The notes: a model not told the origin generated them from the sequence alone. Positions 22,671 through 31,114 are shown, counted from the first letter of the stretch. The stretch: DNA of 64,000 bases from JACVRW01 sp963734365 (GCA_963734365.1 CAVTGV010000004.1:1-64000), one strand, 5' to 3'. Numbers and translations are program-made.

Positions 22671-22967
22671 GTGAGCTACGACAAGCCTGAGCGAGTGGAG
22701 CTGGGAGCCGAGGATCGCGGCCGGATCCGGCGCTTGACCGAGGAGGTCCAGGGCCGGCTCGAGGAGATCAGCCTGATCGCGGCCCGAGCGCACGGTCTGC
22801 GGCTCGAGGACGGCGCGGTCCGCAAGTTCGTGCCGCACGAGTCGAAGACGCGAGACGAACCCGTGATCGTCGAGGTGGAGATCATCGACTTCCCCGACGG
22901 CGGCAGCGCATGCCTGGTGGTGCTCTCTGACGACAGCTCGTGGGTGGAGATCCCCTGCGCGTCCTGA
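22671..22967 (+). CDS. Conserved hypothetical small protein
   Basis: The protein has 98 residues. I choose the GTG at 22671 because GGAGG lies 5 bases before it, not the ATG at 22626. An N-terminal coiled helix (GRIRRLTEEVQGRLEEISLI) is followed by a beta-rich half (VIVEVEIIDFPDGGSACLVV, then SSWVEIPCAS). There is no membrane segment. I do not recognise the family. Confidence 0.6.
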   Translation: MSYDKPERVELGAEDRGRIRRLTEEVQGRLEEISLIAARAHGLRLEDGAVRKFVPHESKTRDEPVIVEVEIIDFPDGGSACLVVLSDDSSWVEIPCAS

Positions 22968-23073
22968 CCGGCTGGTGCGGTCTCAGGCCACGATCGCCCG
23001 TGGCTCGCATGGCCGGCGGCTAGGTTAGGTCTCGAAGGCCAAGTCCTACGCCACCTACGCAGGAGGTCGACGC

Positions 23074-23373
23074 ATGATCGTCATGTTCTCCGCCCGGCGC
23101 CTCAAGCCCGGCGCCTGGGACCAGTTTCGCCGAGCCTGGGACCCCGGTGACGACATGCCTCCGGGTTTCCAGCACGCGTACCACGCGAGGAACATCAGAG
23201 ACGAAGACGAGGTCATCTCCTTCGGGTTGTTCGACATGACCGAGGACGACTATCGGGCCTGGCGCGCCGAGGCCGATGCGGACGAGAATCAGCGAGTCGA
23301 TCGCCTGTCGGCGTTCGTGCTGAACGACCACGTATCGGGGGTCTACGAGGTGATCGACAGCGTGGACCGTTAG
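23074..23373 (+). CDS. Small protein with antibiotic-monooxygenase-like fold
   Basis: The protein has 99 residues with a good ribosome binding site (CAGGAGG). The arrangement MIVMFSARRLKPGAWDQFRR, then EDEVISFGLFDMTEDDYRAW and VSGVYEVIDSV gives strand-helix-strand-helix-strand, matching dimeric alpha-beta-barrel (ABM-type) proteins. Catalysis cannot be inferred. It precedes a SnoaL-like gene by 9 bases and is probably co-transcribed with it. Confidence 0.65.
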   Translation: MIVMFSARRLKPGAWDQFRRAWDPGDDMPPGFQHAYHARNIRDEDEVISFGLFDMTEDDYRAWRAEADADENQRVDRLSAFVLNDHVSGVYEVIDSVDR

Positions 23374-23382
23374 CTGTCCGAG

Positions 23383-23787
23383 GTGTCGCGGGACAACGTC
23401 GAGATCGTCCGCGAGCAGTTCGCCGCCACCAACGAGCGCGACTTCGCGCGGGCGATGAGCTACTACGCCGAGGATGTGGAGCTCGTGGTGCACCCCGACG
23501 CCTTCCTCGACAATGGAAGGTTCGAGGGCCGCGAGGCTGTCGGGGAGTGGTTTGCCGACTGGTTCAGGACGTTCGAGCCCGGCTACAGCTTCGACGTCGA
23601 GGAAGCGCTGGATCTCGGTCATCTCGTTCTCCTGGTCGCATCGCACCGTGGGCGCGGGCGGACGAGCGGAGCGGAGGTCCGCGGCCGGACGGGATACCTC
23701 TACGGGGTCAGCGGCGGCAAGATCGTCTCCGTCGAGCTCTATCCCAGCCGCGCCGAAGCACTGGCGGCCGCTGAGCCCGGGGAATAG
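23383..23787 (+). CDS. SnoaL-like (NTF2-fold) protein
   Basis: The protein has 134 residues, GTG start. The NTF2-like opening NVEIVREQFAATNERDFARA, the strand YYAEDVELVVHPD, then EGREAVGEWFADWFRTFEPG and GYLYGVSGGKIVSVELYPSR are the usual cone-shaped fold found in SnoaL-like cyclases/isomerases and in orphan stress proteins. The last 49 bases overlap the end of the convergent TrxR-like gene. Confidence 0.82.
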   Translation: MSRDNVEIVREQFAATNERDFARAMSYYAEDVELVVHPDAFLDNGRFEGREAVGEWFADWFRTFEPGYSFDVEEALDLGHLVLLVASHRGRGRTSGAEVRGRTGYLYGVSGGKIVSVELYPSRAEALAAAEPGE

Positions 23788-25493
23788 GTCGGCGCTACGC
23801 CGGGCTCCTTGGGGCGGCCGTGTCGCTCCAGGCCGTCCGCCGCGAACAGGCGATGCAGAATCTGGATCGCGACGGAGCCCTCTCCCGCCGCGGACGCCAC
23901 GCGCTTGACCGAGCCGTGTCGGGCGTCGCCCGCCGCGAGCACGCCCGGCATGCCGGTCTCGAGCAGGAAGGGGCGGCGCTCGAACGGCCACGCGTGGTCC
24001 TCGGCAAGGTCAGCTCCCGTCAGGACGAATCCCCGCTCATCCTTGTCGACCTCAGGCGGCAGCCAGCCGGTGTGCGGACGCGATCCGATCATGAGAAAGA
24101 GCCCGTCGGCTGGGACCTTCTCCTCGGTTCCCCTCTTGCGGTCGCGGAGCACCAGGTGCTCCAGCCATCCGTCACCGCCGCCGTCGGCGATCTCCGTCTG
24201 AAGACGGACCTGCACCTTGGGTGCGGCCTCCAGCTGGCTCACCAGGTAGTGCGACATCCCCGCTTCGAGCGAGTCCGCCCGTACCACGAGCGTGACGCGC
24301 CGCGCAAAGCGGGCCAGGTGCACCGCCGCCTGGCCGGCGGCGTTCGCGCCGCCGACCACATAGACGTCCTGATCGGCCATCGCGTGCGCCTCTGAGATCG
24401 GGCCTCCGTAGAACACGCCGGCGCCGTTCAGCGCCTCGAGCGCGGGAACGTCGAGCCGGCGATAGCTGGCGCCCGTGGCCAACACCACCGCGCGCGTCCG
24501 TACCCGGCCGCTGTCGGCGAGCTCTACGAACAGACCGTGCTGCTCGCGTCCGAGCCCGGTCGCCCTCTGCATGAACGCGAAGCTCGCCCCGAAGACCCAC
24601 GCCTGCTCGTAGGCCTGCTGTGCCAGCCGGCGGCCGGTGAGGCCCCGCGGGAAGCCGAGGTAGTTGCGGATGTGCGAGCTGTAGGTCGCCTGGCCACCGA
24701 TACCGCCTTCGTCGACCACCAGGGTGCTGAATCCCTCCGAGGCCCCATAGACGGCTGCCGACAGACCCGCCGGCCCGGCGCCGACGATCACGAGGTCGAA
24801 CTCCATCCGCTCCGGGTTGACCGCCGAGCCTGCCGCAGTCGCGAGCTCGGGGTTGCTCGGGTCGGCCAGGACCGTGCCATCGGGGAATACGACGAGCGGC
24901 AGCTTGGCCTCCGCGCCCGCCCCGGCAACGAGGGCGCGCCCGTCGCCCGAGTCGGCCAGGCAGAACGAGTGCGGCATGGCGCATCGCCCGAGGACCTCCC
25001 GCAGCTCGTAGGCCCTGCCGGACCACGATTCCCCAACCACCTGGACCGTGTGCGGGGACCTGCGTCGCGCCTCTGCCCACTCGAGCAGGAGGCTCGAGAT
25101 GGCCTGATGAAAGAGCTCGTCCGGTGATGCCGACGGCCTGATCACGTAGTGGTCGATGCAACCCCGCGCTATCGAGTCGAAGATCGCCTCGCCCGTGGCC
25201 CGGTCTCCCCATGAGCCCCAGGCGATCAGCAGGCCGCGTCTCGCGTGCGGGTGGAGGTGGCGCACCTCGTCGAGCAGCTCGCTCCCGGTGATCCCGGTCA
25301 ACCACTGACCCGCCAGAACCAACGCCACCTCGTCGCCGGCGGCCGCGAGCTCCTCGAGACGCGCGAGCGCCTCGTCGGAGGATCGCATCGACAGCACCTG
25401 GTAATGCCGGGCATAGCGGTCGCGCAGCTCCCGCTCGACGTCCCCGAGCGCTGCGGGATCCTCATCGACGGCGACGATCGTGGGGCCAGCCAC
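23739..25493 (-). CDS. Three-domain thioredoxin reductase-like protein lacking the CxxC pair
   Basis: The protein has 584 residues. Residues 1-140 look like a response-regulator receiver (TIVAVDEDPAALGDVERELR, VALVLAGQWLTGITGSELLD). Residues about 150-230 form a thioredoxin/glutaredoxin-like domain (CAMPHSFCLADSGDGRALVA, then LPLVVFPDGTVL). The rest is a TrxR: FAD fold LVIVGAGPAGLSAAVYGASE, GGIGGQATYSSHIRNYLGFP, NAD(P) fold VYVVGGANAAGQAAVHLARF, and the GVLAAGDARHGSVKRVASAA FAD signature. The redox CxxC expected before the second Rossmann fold is absent (VFYGGPISEAHA), so it should not reduce thioredoxin in the usual way. The receiver domain may regulate it. Confidence 0.85.
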   Translation of the reverse strand: MAGPTIVAVDEDPAALGDVERELRDRYARHYQVLSMRSSDEALARLEELAAAGDEVALVLAGQWLTGITGSELLDEVRHLHPHARRGLLIAWGSWGDRATGEAIFDSIARGCIDHYVIRPSASPDELFHQAISSLLLEWAEARRRSPHTVQVVGESWSGRAYELREVLGRCAMPHSFCLADSGDGRALVAGAGAEAKLPLVVFPDGTVLADPSNPELATAAGSAVNPERMEFDLVIVGAGPAGLSAAVYGASEGFSTLVVDEGGIGGQATYSSHIRNYLGFPRGLTGRRLAQQAYEQAWVFGASFAFMQRATGLGREQHGLFVELADSGRVRTRAVVLATGASYRRLDVPALEALNGAGVFYGGPISEAHAMADQDVYVVGGANAAGQAAVHLARFARRVTLVVRADSLEAGMSHYLVSQLEAAPKVQVRLQTEIADGGGDGWLEHLVLRDRKRGTEEKVPADGLFLMIGSRPHTGWLPPEVDKDERGFVLTGADLAEDHAWPFERRPFLLETGMPGVLAAGDARHGSVKRVASAAGEGSVAIQILHRLFAADGLERHGRPKEPGVAPTYSPGSAAASASARLG

Positions 25494-25503
25494 GTTCTTA
25501 ACT

Positions 25504-26364
25504 CTATTGCGAACCCGTAGCGTGGCTCGGAGGCTTGCCGGCAGAGGCCAGCTTCACGGACACCGGGAGCTCCAGCGCGCCACCCGACTCGTAGCGCTGC
25601 ACGATCTCGTCGAAGGCCGCGCGGATGCGGCGTTGCATCTCGTCCGGCTGGCGGAGGATGAGCGCGGACACCCGCACCGTGCCGCCGAGCAAGCCGCTCC
25701 AGAGTTCGTCCGCAGAGCTTTCCGTATGCGAGAAGGCGAGCGTCTGCACGCTCACGTCCACCAGCCCCTGGTCGGCCAGCACGGCGGCGAACTCGTGCTC
25801 GTCGGCGAAGCGGAAGATCGGAGGCCCCACCGGCATGTCCTGCGGCGGAGCGGCTCCAGCCGCGGCCACGGCCTCCACCATGACCCCGATGAACCGTGCC
25901 TGGTCGGGAGCGTCCCAGACCGTGAGCGCGACGCGGCCACCGGGGCGAAGGACGCGCGCGAACTCCGCCGCCGCTCGCTCGGGTCGACCGAGATGCAGCA
26001 TGAGGAAGTTCGCCACGACGGCGTCGAAGGCCGAGTCCTCGAACGGGAGCGCCTCGGCGTTGCCCTGGCGGAAGTCGAGCTGCGGATGGAGAGAGCGCGC
26101 CCGCGCCACCATGCCCTCGGAGACATCCACCCCTACAACCGACGCCTGGCGCTCAGCAGCCACCGAAGCCACGTAGCCCGGCCCCGACGCCACATCCAGC
26201 ACACGGCTGGCGGGCGCAACGGCGGCGGCGTCGAGCAGGGGTTCCACGAGCCGGGTGGTGATCGGCCCGAAGAAGTCGTCGTAGCCGGCCACCCGGTCCT
26301 CCCAGCCCGCCGCTTCGAACGCGTTGAAGGCGTCTGCGTCGACCGGCGGATCGGGCATGGCCAT
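25504..26364 (-). CDS. SAM-dependent methyltransferase (UbiE/COQ5-like class I)
   Basis: From the ATG at 26364 (MAMPDPPVDAD) the protein has 286 residues; the frame extends upstream without support. Class I motifs: I, SRVLDVASGPGYVASVAAER; II/III, VVGVDVSEGMVARARSLHP; FRQGNAEALPFEDSAFDAVV; and RPGGRVALTVWDAP. The N-terminal AAGWEDRVAGYDDFFGPITT resembles quinone-type methyltransferases, but the substrate cannot be assigned. It is a single gene, divergent from the glyoxalase-like gene. Confidence 0.85.
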   Translation of the reverse strand: MAMPDPPVDADAFNAFEAAGWEDRVAGYDDFFGPITTRLVEPLLDAAAVAPASRVLDVASGPGYVASVAAERQASVVGVDVSEGMVARARSLHPQLDFRQGNAEALPFEDSAFDAVVANFLMLHLGRPERAAAEFARVLRPGGRVALTVWDAPDQARFIGVMVEAVAAAGAAPPQDMPVGPPIFRFADEHEFAAVLADQGLVDVSVQTLAFSHTESSADELWSGLLGGTVRVSALILRQPDEMQRRIRAAFDEIVQRYESGGALELPVSVKLASAGKPPSHATGSQ

Positions 26365-26453
26365 CGATCCTACGCTCACCCAGCCGGCGGTGAGTTCCAC
26401 TCCCCTTGGCGGTCTCATACAGCGATGAACGGTTGTCGGAAGAGAGGACGAGC

Positions 26454-26858
26454 ATGCTGAAGGACGGGCGTGTGGCCACAAGGCTTCCCGCACAGGACCT
26501 GGATCGGGCGCGGAGGTTCTACTCCGAGAAGCTCGGCCTCGAGCCCAGCGAGGAGCGGCCGGGGGGTCTGCTCTACCAACCCGCCCAGGGAGCGTTCGCG
26601 CTGTTCGAGTCGGCGGGGGCGTCGACCGGAGAGTTCACGCAGATGGGCTGGGAGGTGGACGACATCGAAGCCACCGTCGCCGAGCTGTCGGAACGCGGAG
26701 TGGTGTTCGAAGAGGTTGACGTGCCAGGCCTCGAGACCGTCGGCGGGATCGCGGAGGTGGAGGGCAACTACCCGAGCAAGGGCGGCAAGGGAGAGCGCGC
26801 GGCATGGTTTCGCGACAGCGAAGGCAACATGCTCGGAGTCGGTCAGCCGATCGGTTGA
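26454..26858 (+). CDS. Glyoxalase/bleomycin-resistance (VOC) family protein
   Basis: The protein has 134 residues. A VOC fold is seen: ATRLPAQDLDRARRFYSEKL, then LGLEPSEERPGGLLYQPAQG, the second half beginning MGWEVDDIEATVAELSERGV, and the closing AAWFRDSEGNMLGVGQPIG with the usual glutamate replaced. Members bind a divalent metal or a hydrophobic ligand. It begins a four-gene plus-strand run: VOC protein, cupin, truncated haemoglobin, zinc ribbon. Confidence 0.85.
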   Translation: MLKDGRVATRLPAQDLDRARRFYSEKLGLEPSEERPGGLLYQPAQGAFALFESAGASTGEFTQMGWEVDDIEATVAELSERGVVFEEVDVPGLETVGGIAEVEGNYPSKGGKGERAAWFRDSEGNMLGVGQPIG

Positions 26859-26900
26859 ATGGCACAGGAGCCTCCGAAATCGCCCGTCTATTCTCGGGCG

Positions 26901-27458
26901 ATGATCCCTGAGGCTTCGCTCGACGAGACTCCGGCGGGTCTCGTGCCGAGCAGCGACGGCTGGTTCGTCATGAACGCGCGCGAGGCACGCTGGATCGAGC
27001 GCCCGGGCCGAGGACACAACCTGCCGTTCACCGGCTGGACGGAGAACGAGGCCGAGACGCTCTTCCCGCAGCTCGGTGTCAGCCTGGTGAGGCTCGAGCC
27101 CGGTGAGCCGATCGGGATGTACCACCGGGAGGCCGACCAGGAGGACTTCCTCGTGCTCTCCGGCGAGGCCCTGCTGATAGTCGAGGGTCAGGAGCGGCCC
27201 TTGCGCCGGTGGGACTTCGTGCACTGTCCGCCCGACGCGGAGCACATGATCGTCGGAGCCGGAGGGGGGCCGTGCCTCGTCCTGGCGATGGGCGCACGCG
27301 AGCACCAGACCGGGGACTGGGGCGCGTACACCGTGGACGAGGTCGCCCTCCGCCACGGGGCCGGGGTGGACCAGGAGACTCCCGATGCCGAGGTCGCCTA
27401 CGCCCGCTTCCCGCCGAGCACGCCGACGCCCTACCGCGAAGGCTGGCTGCCTGAATGA
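26901..27458 (+). CDS. Cupin domain protein
   Basis: I prefer the ATG at 26901 (MIPEASLDETPAGLVPSSDG), which matches how this family usually begins; the ATG at 26859, immediately after the VOC stop, would add 14 residues. Cupin motif 1 lies in GEPIGMYHREADQEDFLVLS, with a histidine and glutamate/aspartate ligands, and motif 2 in RWDFVHCPPDAEHMIVGAGG. The C-terminal tail (PDAEVAYARFPPSTPTPYRE) is conserved in these stand-alone cupins. Its end overlaps the haemoglobin start (ATGA). Confidence 0.8.
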   Translation: MIPEASLDETPAGLVPSSDGWFVMNAREARWIERPGRGHNLPFTGWTENEAETLFPQLGVSLVRLEPGEPIGMYHREADQEDFLVLSGEALLIVEGQERPLRRWDFVHCPPDAEHMIVGAGGGPCLVLAMGAREHQTGDWGAYTVDEVALRHGAGVDQETPDAEVAYARFPPSTPTPYREGWLPE

Positions 27459-27898
27459 CCTCTCTCTTCGAACATGCCGGTGGCGAGGCGGGCCTGCACC
27501 GGCTGGAGCAGGCGTTCTACGACAGCGTGCTCGCGGATCCGTTGTTGAAGCCGCTGTTCGGCGACGGCCAGCCCCAGCACGTCGACCATCTGACGGCGTT
27601 CACCTCGGAATCCTTCGGCGGCCCCGATCGCTTCTCGCGCGAGCTGGGCTTCGCTCACCTGATCGCCGTCCATCGCGGCCTGAAGATCACCGAGAAGCAG
27701 CGACAGCGGTTCGTGGAGCTCTACATGGAGGCGCTCAACGCCACCGGCATGCCTGATGACGAGCCGTTCCGGGAGGCGGTGCGCTCGCACGTGGAGTTCG
27801 GCTCCCGGGTGGCGATGCAGAACTCCCACGCCGAGAGCGACGACGAGCTGCACCCGCTGCGGGAGGTGCCGCACTGGAACTGGGACGGAGACGACTGA
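27455..27898 (+). CDS. Group II truncated haemoglobin
   Basis: The protein has 147 residues. Truncated globin marks: SLFEHAGGEAGLHRLEQAFY, DSVLADPLLKPLFGDGQPQH, then HLTAFTSESFGGPDRFSREL and LIAVHRGLKITEKQRQRFVE, with the proximal histidine in VHRGLKI. It is the length and pattern of actinobacterial group II trHbs, which bind O2 or NO and protect against nitrosative stress. Translationally coupled with the upstream cupin. Confidence 0.9.
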   Translation: MTSLFEHAGGEAGLHRLEQAFYDSVLADPLLKPLFGDGQPQHVDHLTAFTSESFGGPDRFSRELGFAHLIAVHRGLKITEKQRQRFVELYMEALNATGMPDDEPFREAVRSHVEFGSRVAMQNSHAESDDELHPLREVPHWNWDGDD

Positions 27899-27974
27899 CT
27901 CGACGGCAGAGGAGCCGACTGGCTTGGACGCGCGCGCCTCGGGTAACAGCGGGCGAGCTACCCGAGGAGTGAAG

Positions 27975-28157
27975 ATGGCCGAGCCAGTACCCGCCGGCAG
28001 CGATGTGTCTGCCGGGACCTACAAGTGCACGAAGTGCGGCAACCAGATCGACGTGTCCTCGACGCAGAGCCTGCCTCCCTGCCCCAACTGCGGTAACGGC
28101 GAGTGGGAGACCATGAGCGGCGGCGACAGCGTGGAGGATCCCTACCCGGAAGGCTGA
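27975..28157 (+). CDS. Small zinc-ribbon protein
   Basis: The protein has 60 residues, with GAGGAG before the ATG. Two CxxC knuckles, YKCTKCGNQIDVSSTQSLPP and CPNCGNGEWETM, give a rubredoxin-like zinc ribbon. Acidic tail. These stand-alone ribbons are common beside stress genes, and function is unknown. It ends the globin cluster. Confidence 0.8.
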   Translation: MAEPVPAGSDVSAGTYKCTKCGNQIDVSSTQSLPPCPNCGNGEWETMSGGDSVEDPYPEG

Positions 28158-28217
28158 CCCTCGGCTGGGCCGGCTGACTCGGTCCGACGGGCATCAAGCG
28201 GTACGGTGCTCCCGCTC

Positions 28218-28799
28218 ATGGGGTCGCTGATCGCACGCGAGGACTCGGTGCTGGCGGTGGTGGACACCCAGGCCGGCTTCCTCGACCGCGTGGAGCCCGA
28301 ACGCGGCCGGCTCTTCCTCGACCGGACCGTTTGGCTCGTGGCCGTGGCCGCGCGGCTCGGCGTGCCGATGCTCGTGACCGTCGAGAACGCCGCCGACTGG
28401 GGCGGCGTGCACCCGTCGGTGGCCGCCGAGCTGCCCGCCGGCGTCGACGTTCACGACAAGGCGAGCTTCGGGCTGAGCGACGACACCGGGGTGTGGGAAG
28501 CCCTGGCCGCGCTCGGCCGCAGCACCGTGATCCTGTGCGGCATGGAGACCGATGTGTGCGTGGCCCAGTCGGCGCTCGGCCTGGCGGACCGCGGCCTGCA
28601 TCCCTACGTGGTGCTCGATGCCACCGCCTCGCCGCGCGACGGGCACGAGCTCGGTCTCGAGCGGCTGCGCGCCGCCGGGGTGCCGCTGGTGTCCACCAAG
28701 GGGGTGTTCACCGAATGGGTGCGCACGCCCGCGGCCTGCCGCGCCTTCGAGGCGGCGCATCCGCAGCTCTTCACGCCAGACGGTCCGGTGCTGATCTGA
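28218..28799 (+). CDS. Isochorismatase-family hydrolase
   Basis: The protein has 193 residues from the ATG at 28218 (a GTG at 28206 would add four). The cysteine-hydrolase triad is visible: aspartate in VLAVVDTQAGFLDRV, lysine in VDVHDKASFGLSDDT, and the nucleophile cysteine in ILCGMETDVCVAQSALGLAD, preceded by the cis-peptide GMETD. Substrates range from isochorismate to nicotinamide or N-carbamoyl amides. It overlaps slightly with the start region of the downstream LigD-type gene. Confidence 0.87.
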   Translation: MGSLIAREDSVLAVVDTQAGFLDRVEPERGRLFLDRTVWLVAVAARLGVPMLVTVENAADWGGVHPSVAAELPAGVDVHDKASFGLSDDTGVWEALAALGRSTVILCGMETDVCVAQSALGLADRGLHPYVVLDATASPRDGHELGLERLRAAGVPLVSTKGVFTEWVRTPAACRAFEAAHPQLFTPDGPVLI

Positions 28800-28828
28800 A
28801 CAGAGCTGCGGAGGACTCGGGCCGCTTC

Positions 28829-29299
28829 GTGGTGCAGCTGCACGACGCCACCACCCGGCACTACGACTTTCGCCTGGAGGTGGAAGGGGTGTTGCGTTCC
28901 TGGGCGGTGCCGCGCGGTCCGTCGCTCAACCCCGCGCAGCGGCGACTGGCCCAGCCCGTGGCCGATCACGCGCTCGAGCACGCGAGCTACGAGGGCGTAC
29001 TGCCCGACGCACGCCGCGGCACGGGCGCGGTGATCATCTGGGACCGCGGCGTCTACACAAGCCGCGACGGGTCCGCGGCGCAGGCGCTGGCCGCCGGCCA
29101 CCTCGCCTTCGAGCTGGAGGGCGAGAAGCTCCGCGGAGGCTGGGCGCTCACCCGGGTGGCGGAGGGTCGCGACGAGCGCTGGGTGCTGGTCAAGGTTCGC
29201 GACGACCACGCCGACCGCGAGCGTGACCTGGTGGACGAACGGCCCGAGTCGGTGGTATCGGGCCTGACGGTGGACGAGCTGGCCGAGCGCGGGGCCTGA
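28829..29299 (+). CDS. Stand-alone DNA ligase D 3'-phosphoesterase domain
   Basis: The frame gives FVVQLHDATTRHYDFRLEVE, GVLRSWAVPRGPSLNPAQRR, then VADHALEHASYEGVLPDARR and GAVIIWDRGVYTS, with the closing LEGEKLRGGWALTRV. This is the full phosphoesterase (PE) domain of LigD, which trims 3' ends in non-homologous end joining. No ligase or primase domain follows, so it is a free-standing PE protein, as in some archaea and actinobacteria. The start is uncertain: GTG at 28829 cuts into the first strand, and an upstream CTG (28796) is the only other in-frame option before the isochorismatase overlap. Confidence 0.8.
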   Translation: MVQLHDATTRHYDFRLEVEGVLRSWAVPRGPSLNPAQRRLAQPVADHALEHASYEGVLPDARRGTGAVIIWDRGVYTSRDGSAAQALAAGHLAFELEGEKLRGGWALTRVAEGRDERWVLVKVRDDHADRERDLVDERPESVVSGLTVDELAERGA

Positions 29300-29306
29300 G
29301 GCGGAG

Positions 29307-30272
29307 TCAGCCTCCCACCACAACCGCCGCCGGCACCAGCAGGTACTCGACGAAGAACAGCGCCCACACACGCATGTAGAAGCGCGTGAAGCCGGCGGGA
29401 TCGCCCGGGTCCACGCGCGCGGCCAGCCCGAGCAGCACGGCCAGGCAGGCCAGGTGACCCACGGCGAGCACCCATGGGTTGGCGTCGTCCACGAACAGCG
29501 GGCCGGCCACGGCCATCGCCAGGTAGCCGGCCACCAGCGCCGCCATGCCCATCCGGAAGGCGGCGTCGGCGCCGAGACGGACCGTGAACGTGCCGATCCG
29601 GAAGCGCCGGTCGCCCTCGGCGTCGGGAACATCCTTGAGCACGGCGATCGCGAACGAGAAGGGGAGCACGAACAGCGTGAGCGCCACGATCGCGGCGGGC
29701 AGCGCGCTGACCTCGGGACGCCCGCCGAGCGAGGAGGCGAAGTGCAGGTACACGCCGAGGTTGACCACCAGAGCGCGGACCAGCGAGATGCTCGCCGCGG
29801 CGAGGGCGGGATAGCGCTTGAGGCGCAGGGGAGGGGAGGAGTAGGCCGTGCCGATGGCGAGCGCGACGGCCACGGCCACGGTCTCGACCCAGCCCTGACT
29901 CAGCGCCATCCCGAGCGACAGCACGGCGCACGCGGCCACGATCAGCCAGGCCACGCGCAGGCTCAGGCGGCCGGCGGCTATGGGGAGCGCGGGCTTGTTG
30001 ATCCGGTCGATCTCCACGTCCTCGCACTGGTTGAGACCGACGATGTAGACGTTGACCGCGGCGCCCGCGAGCAGGGTCAGGGCCAGGTCGCCGAGGCCGT
30101 CACCCACCACCACGCCGGGCAGCACCGTCGCGGCGATCACGTAGATCCCGAGGATGCTCAGGCTGGTCGCGATCAGCGTGTGAGGACGCGAGAAGAGCCA
30201 CAGCGTGCCGAGCGCCGTGAGCGGCGTGGCTGCGGGGGAGGACCTGCCGGCTCGTGCCGGGGCGGCGTCCAC
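29307..30272 (-). CDS. Homogentisate phytyl/prenyltransferase-like (tocopherol branch of UbiA family)
   Basis: The protein has 321 residues, polytopic. The prenyl-diphosphate/Mg2+ motifs are NQCEDVEIDRINKPALPIAA (from residue 81) and KDVPDAEGDRRFRIGT (from 213). Their exact style, with NKPxLPIAAG and KDxPDxEGD, is that of plant and cyanobacterial homogentisate phytyltransferase (VTE2/Slr1736) rather than menaquinone or ubiquinone UbiA enzymes. TLWLFSRPHTLIATSLSILG at 23-42 also matches HPT. About eight or nine membrane helices follow. The GTG start (30270-30272) lies 2 bases after the stop of the methyltransferase gene, so the pair is one transcript. Expected reaction: homogentisate plus prenyl diphosphate to a methyl-prenyl-benzoquinol, with loss of CO2. 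Confidence 0.85.
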   Translation of the reverse strand: MDAAPARAGRSSPAATPLTALGTLWLFSRPHTLIATSLSILGIYVIAATVLPGVVVGDGLGDLALTLLAGAAVNVYIVGLNQCEDVEIDRINKPALPIAAGRLSLRVAWLIVAACAVLSLGMALSQGWVETVAVAVALAIGTAYSSPPLRLKRYPALAAASISLVRALVVNLGVYLHFASSLGGRPEVSALPAAIVALTLFVLPFSFAIAVLKDVPDAEGDRRFRIGTFTVRLGADAAFRMGMAALVAGYLAMAVAGPLFVDDANPWVLAVGHLACLAVLLGLAARVDPGDPAGFTRFYMRVWALFFVEYLLVPAAVVVGG

Positions 30273-30274
30273 GT

Positions 30275-31114
30275 TCAGCCGCGGGCCGCCCGCCGGGCGC
30301 GCAGATTGAGGATGATCCCGACCGGCACGAAGGCCAGGCCGGCCAGCGCCCCCACGGCGAAGCGCAGGGCCCTGCGGGGCGTCCACTGCTCGTCGACCCG
30401 CTCGAAGGGAGCACCGCCGGCCGCCGGCGGACCCTGCTCGGTGGCGCGGCCCGCGATCGCCACCCCGTAGCCGCCGTCCTGCGAGGCGCCGTCCCAGGGC
30501 GCGCCGAGGCGGCGGATCTCGATGTCCTCGAAGCCCGCCGACTCGAACCAGCCCCGGTAGTCCGCCTCGGTGGGGAAGAGCATCCACGTGTCGGCCAGGA
30601 GCCGGGCCAGGCGCTGCTGCGGTGGCAGCGGACCCACCACGAGCGCCTTGCCGCCGGGGCGCACCACGCGGTGGGCCTCGGCGACGGCACGCGCCGGGTC
30701 CGGCCAGTACTCGATGCTGCCGCAGGACACGTAGCGGTCGAAGGAGTCGTCCTCGAAGGGCAGCTGCTCGGCGTCGCCGAGCAGCTTCTCGCAGCCGGCC
30801 AGCACGGACTTCTGCCCCGCCCGCCCGAGCTGGTCGGGACTCTGGTCGAGCATCGTCACCCGCTCAGGTGCCACGTGCTGGATGATGCCCTCGGTGGAGA
30901 AGCCGGTGCCGGCGCCCACGTCCAGTGTGCGCAGCTGGGGCTCGTCGAGGCGGGCCAGCGCCAGTGCCTGGCTGCGCAGCGGCGGTGTCCAGAACAGAGG
31001 ATTGACCCAGCGGTCATAGAGCGGCGAGACGAACCGGTAGAACCAGTAAGCCTCCTTCTTGTGCTGTATAGACCGCAACGAATGGCCTTCCTGGCTGGTG
31101 TACGCGTAGGACAC
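30275..31114 (-). CDS. MPBQ/MSBQ-type methyltransferase (VTE3-like)
   Basis: From the GTG at 31114 the protein has 279 residues. SIQHKKEAYWFYRFVSPLYD, then NPLFWTPPLR, LDVGAGTGFSTEGIIQHV, VTMLDQSPDQLGRAGQKS and YVSCGSIEYWPDPARAVAEA follow plant VTE3 closely, including the diagnostic HKKEAxWFYRF and GSIEYWPDP. A C-terminal hydrophobic helix (LRFAVGALAGLAFVPVGIIL) matches the membrane anchor of that enzyme. Family members methylate 2-methyl-6-prenyl-1,4-benzoquinol using SAM, in tocopherol and plastoquinone synthesis. The start is only 5 bases from the divergent gene at 31119, so the true start or promoter may lie slightly inside. Confidence 0.85.
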   Translation of the reverse strand: MSYAYTSQEGHSLRSIQHKKEAYWFYRFVSPLYDRWVNPLFWTPPLRSQALALARLDEPQLRTLDVGAGTGFSTEGIIQHVAPERVTMLDQSPDQLGRAGQKSVLAGCEKLLGDAEQLPFEDDSFDRYVSCGSIEYWPDPARAVAEAHRVVRPGGKALVVGPLPPQQRLARLLADTWMLFPTEADYRGWFESAGFEDIEIRRLGAPWDGASQDGGYGVAIAGRATEQGPPAAGGAPFERVDEQWTPRRALRFAVGALAGLAFVPVGIILNLRARRAARG

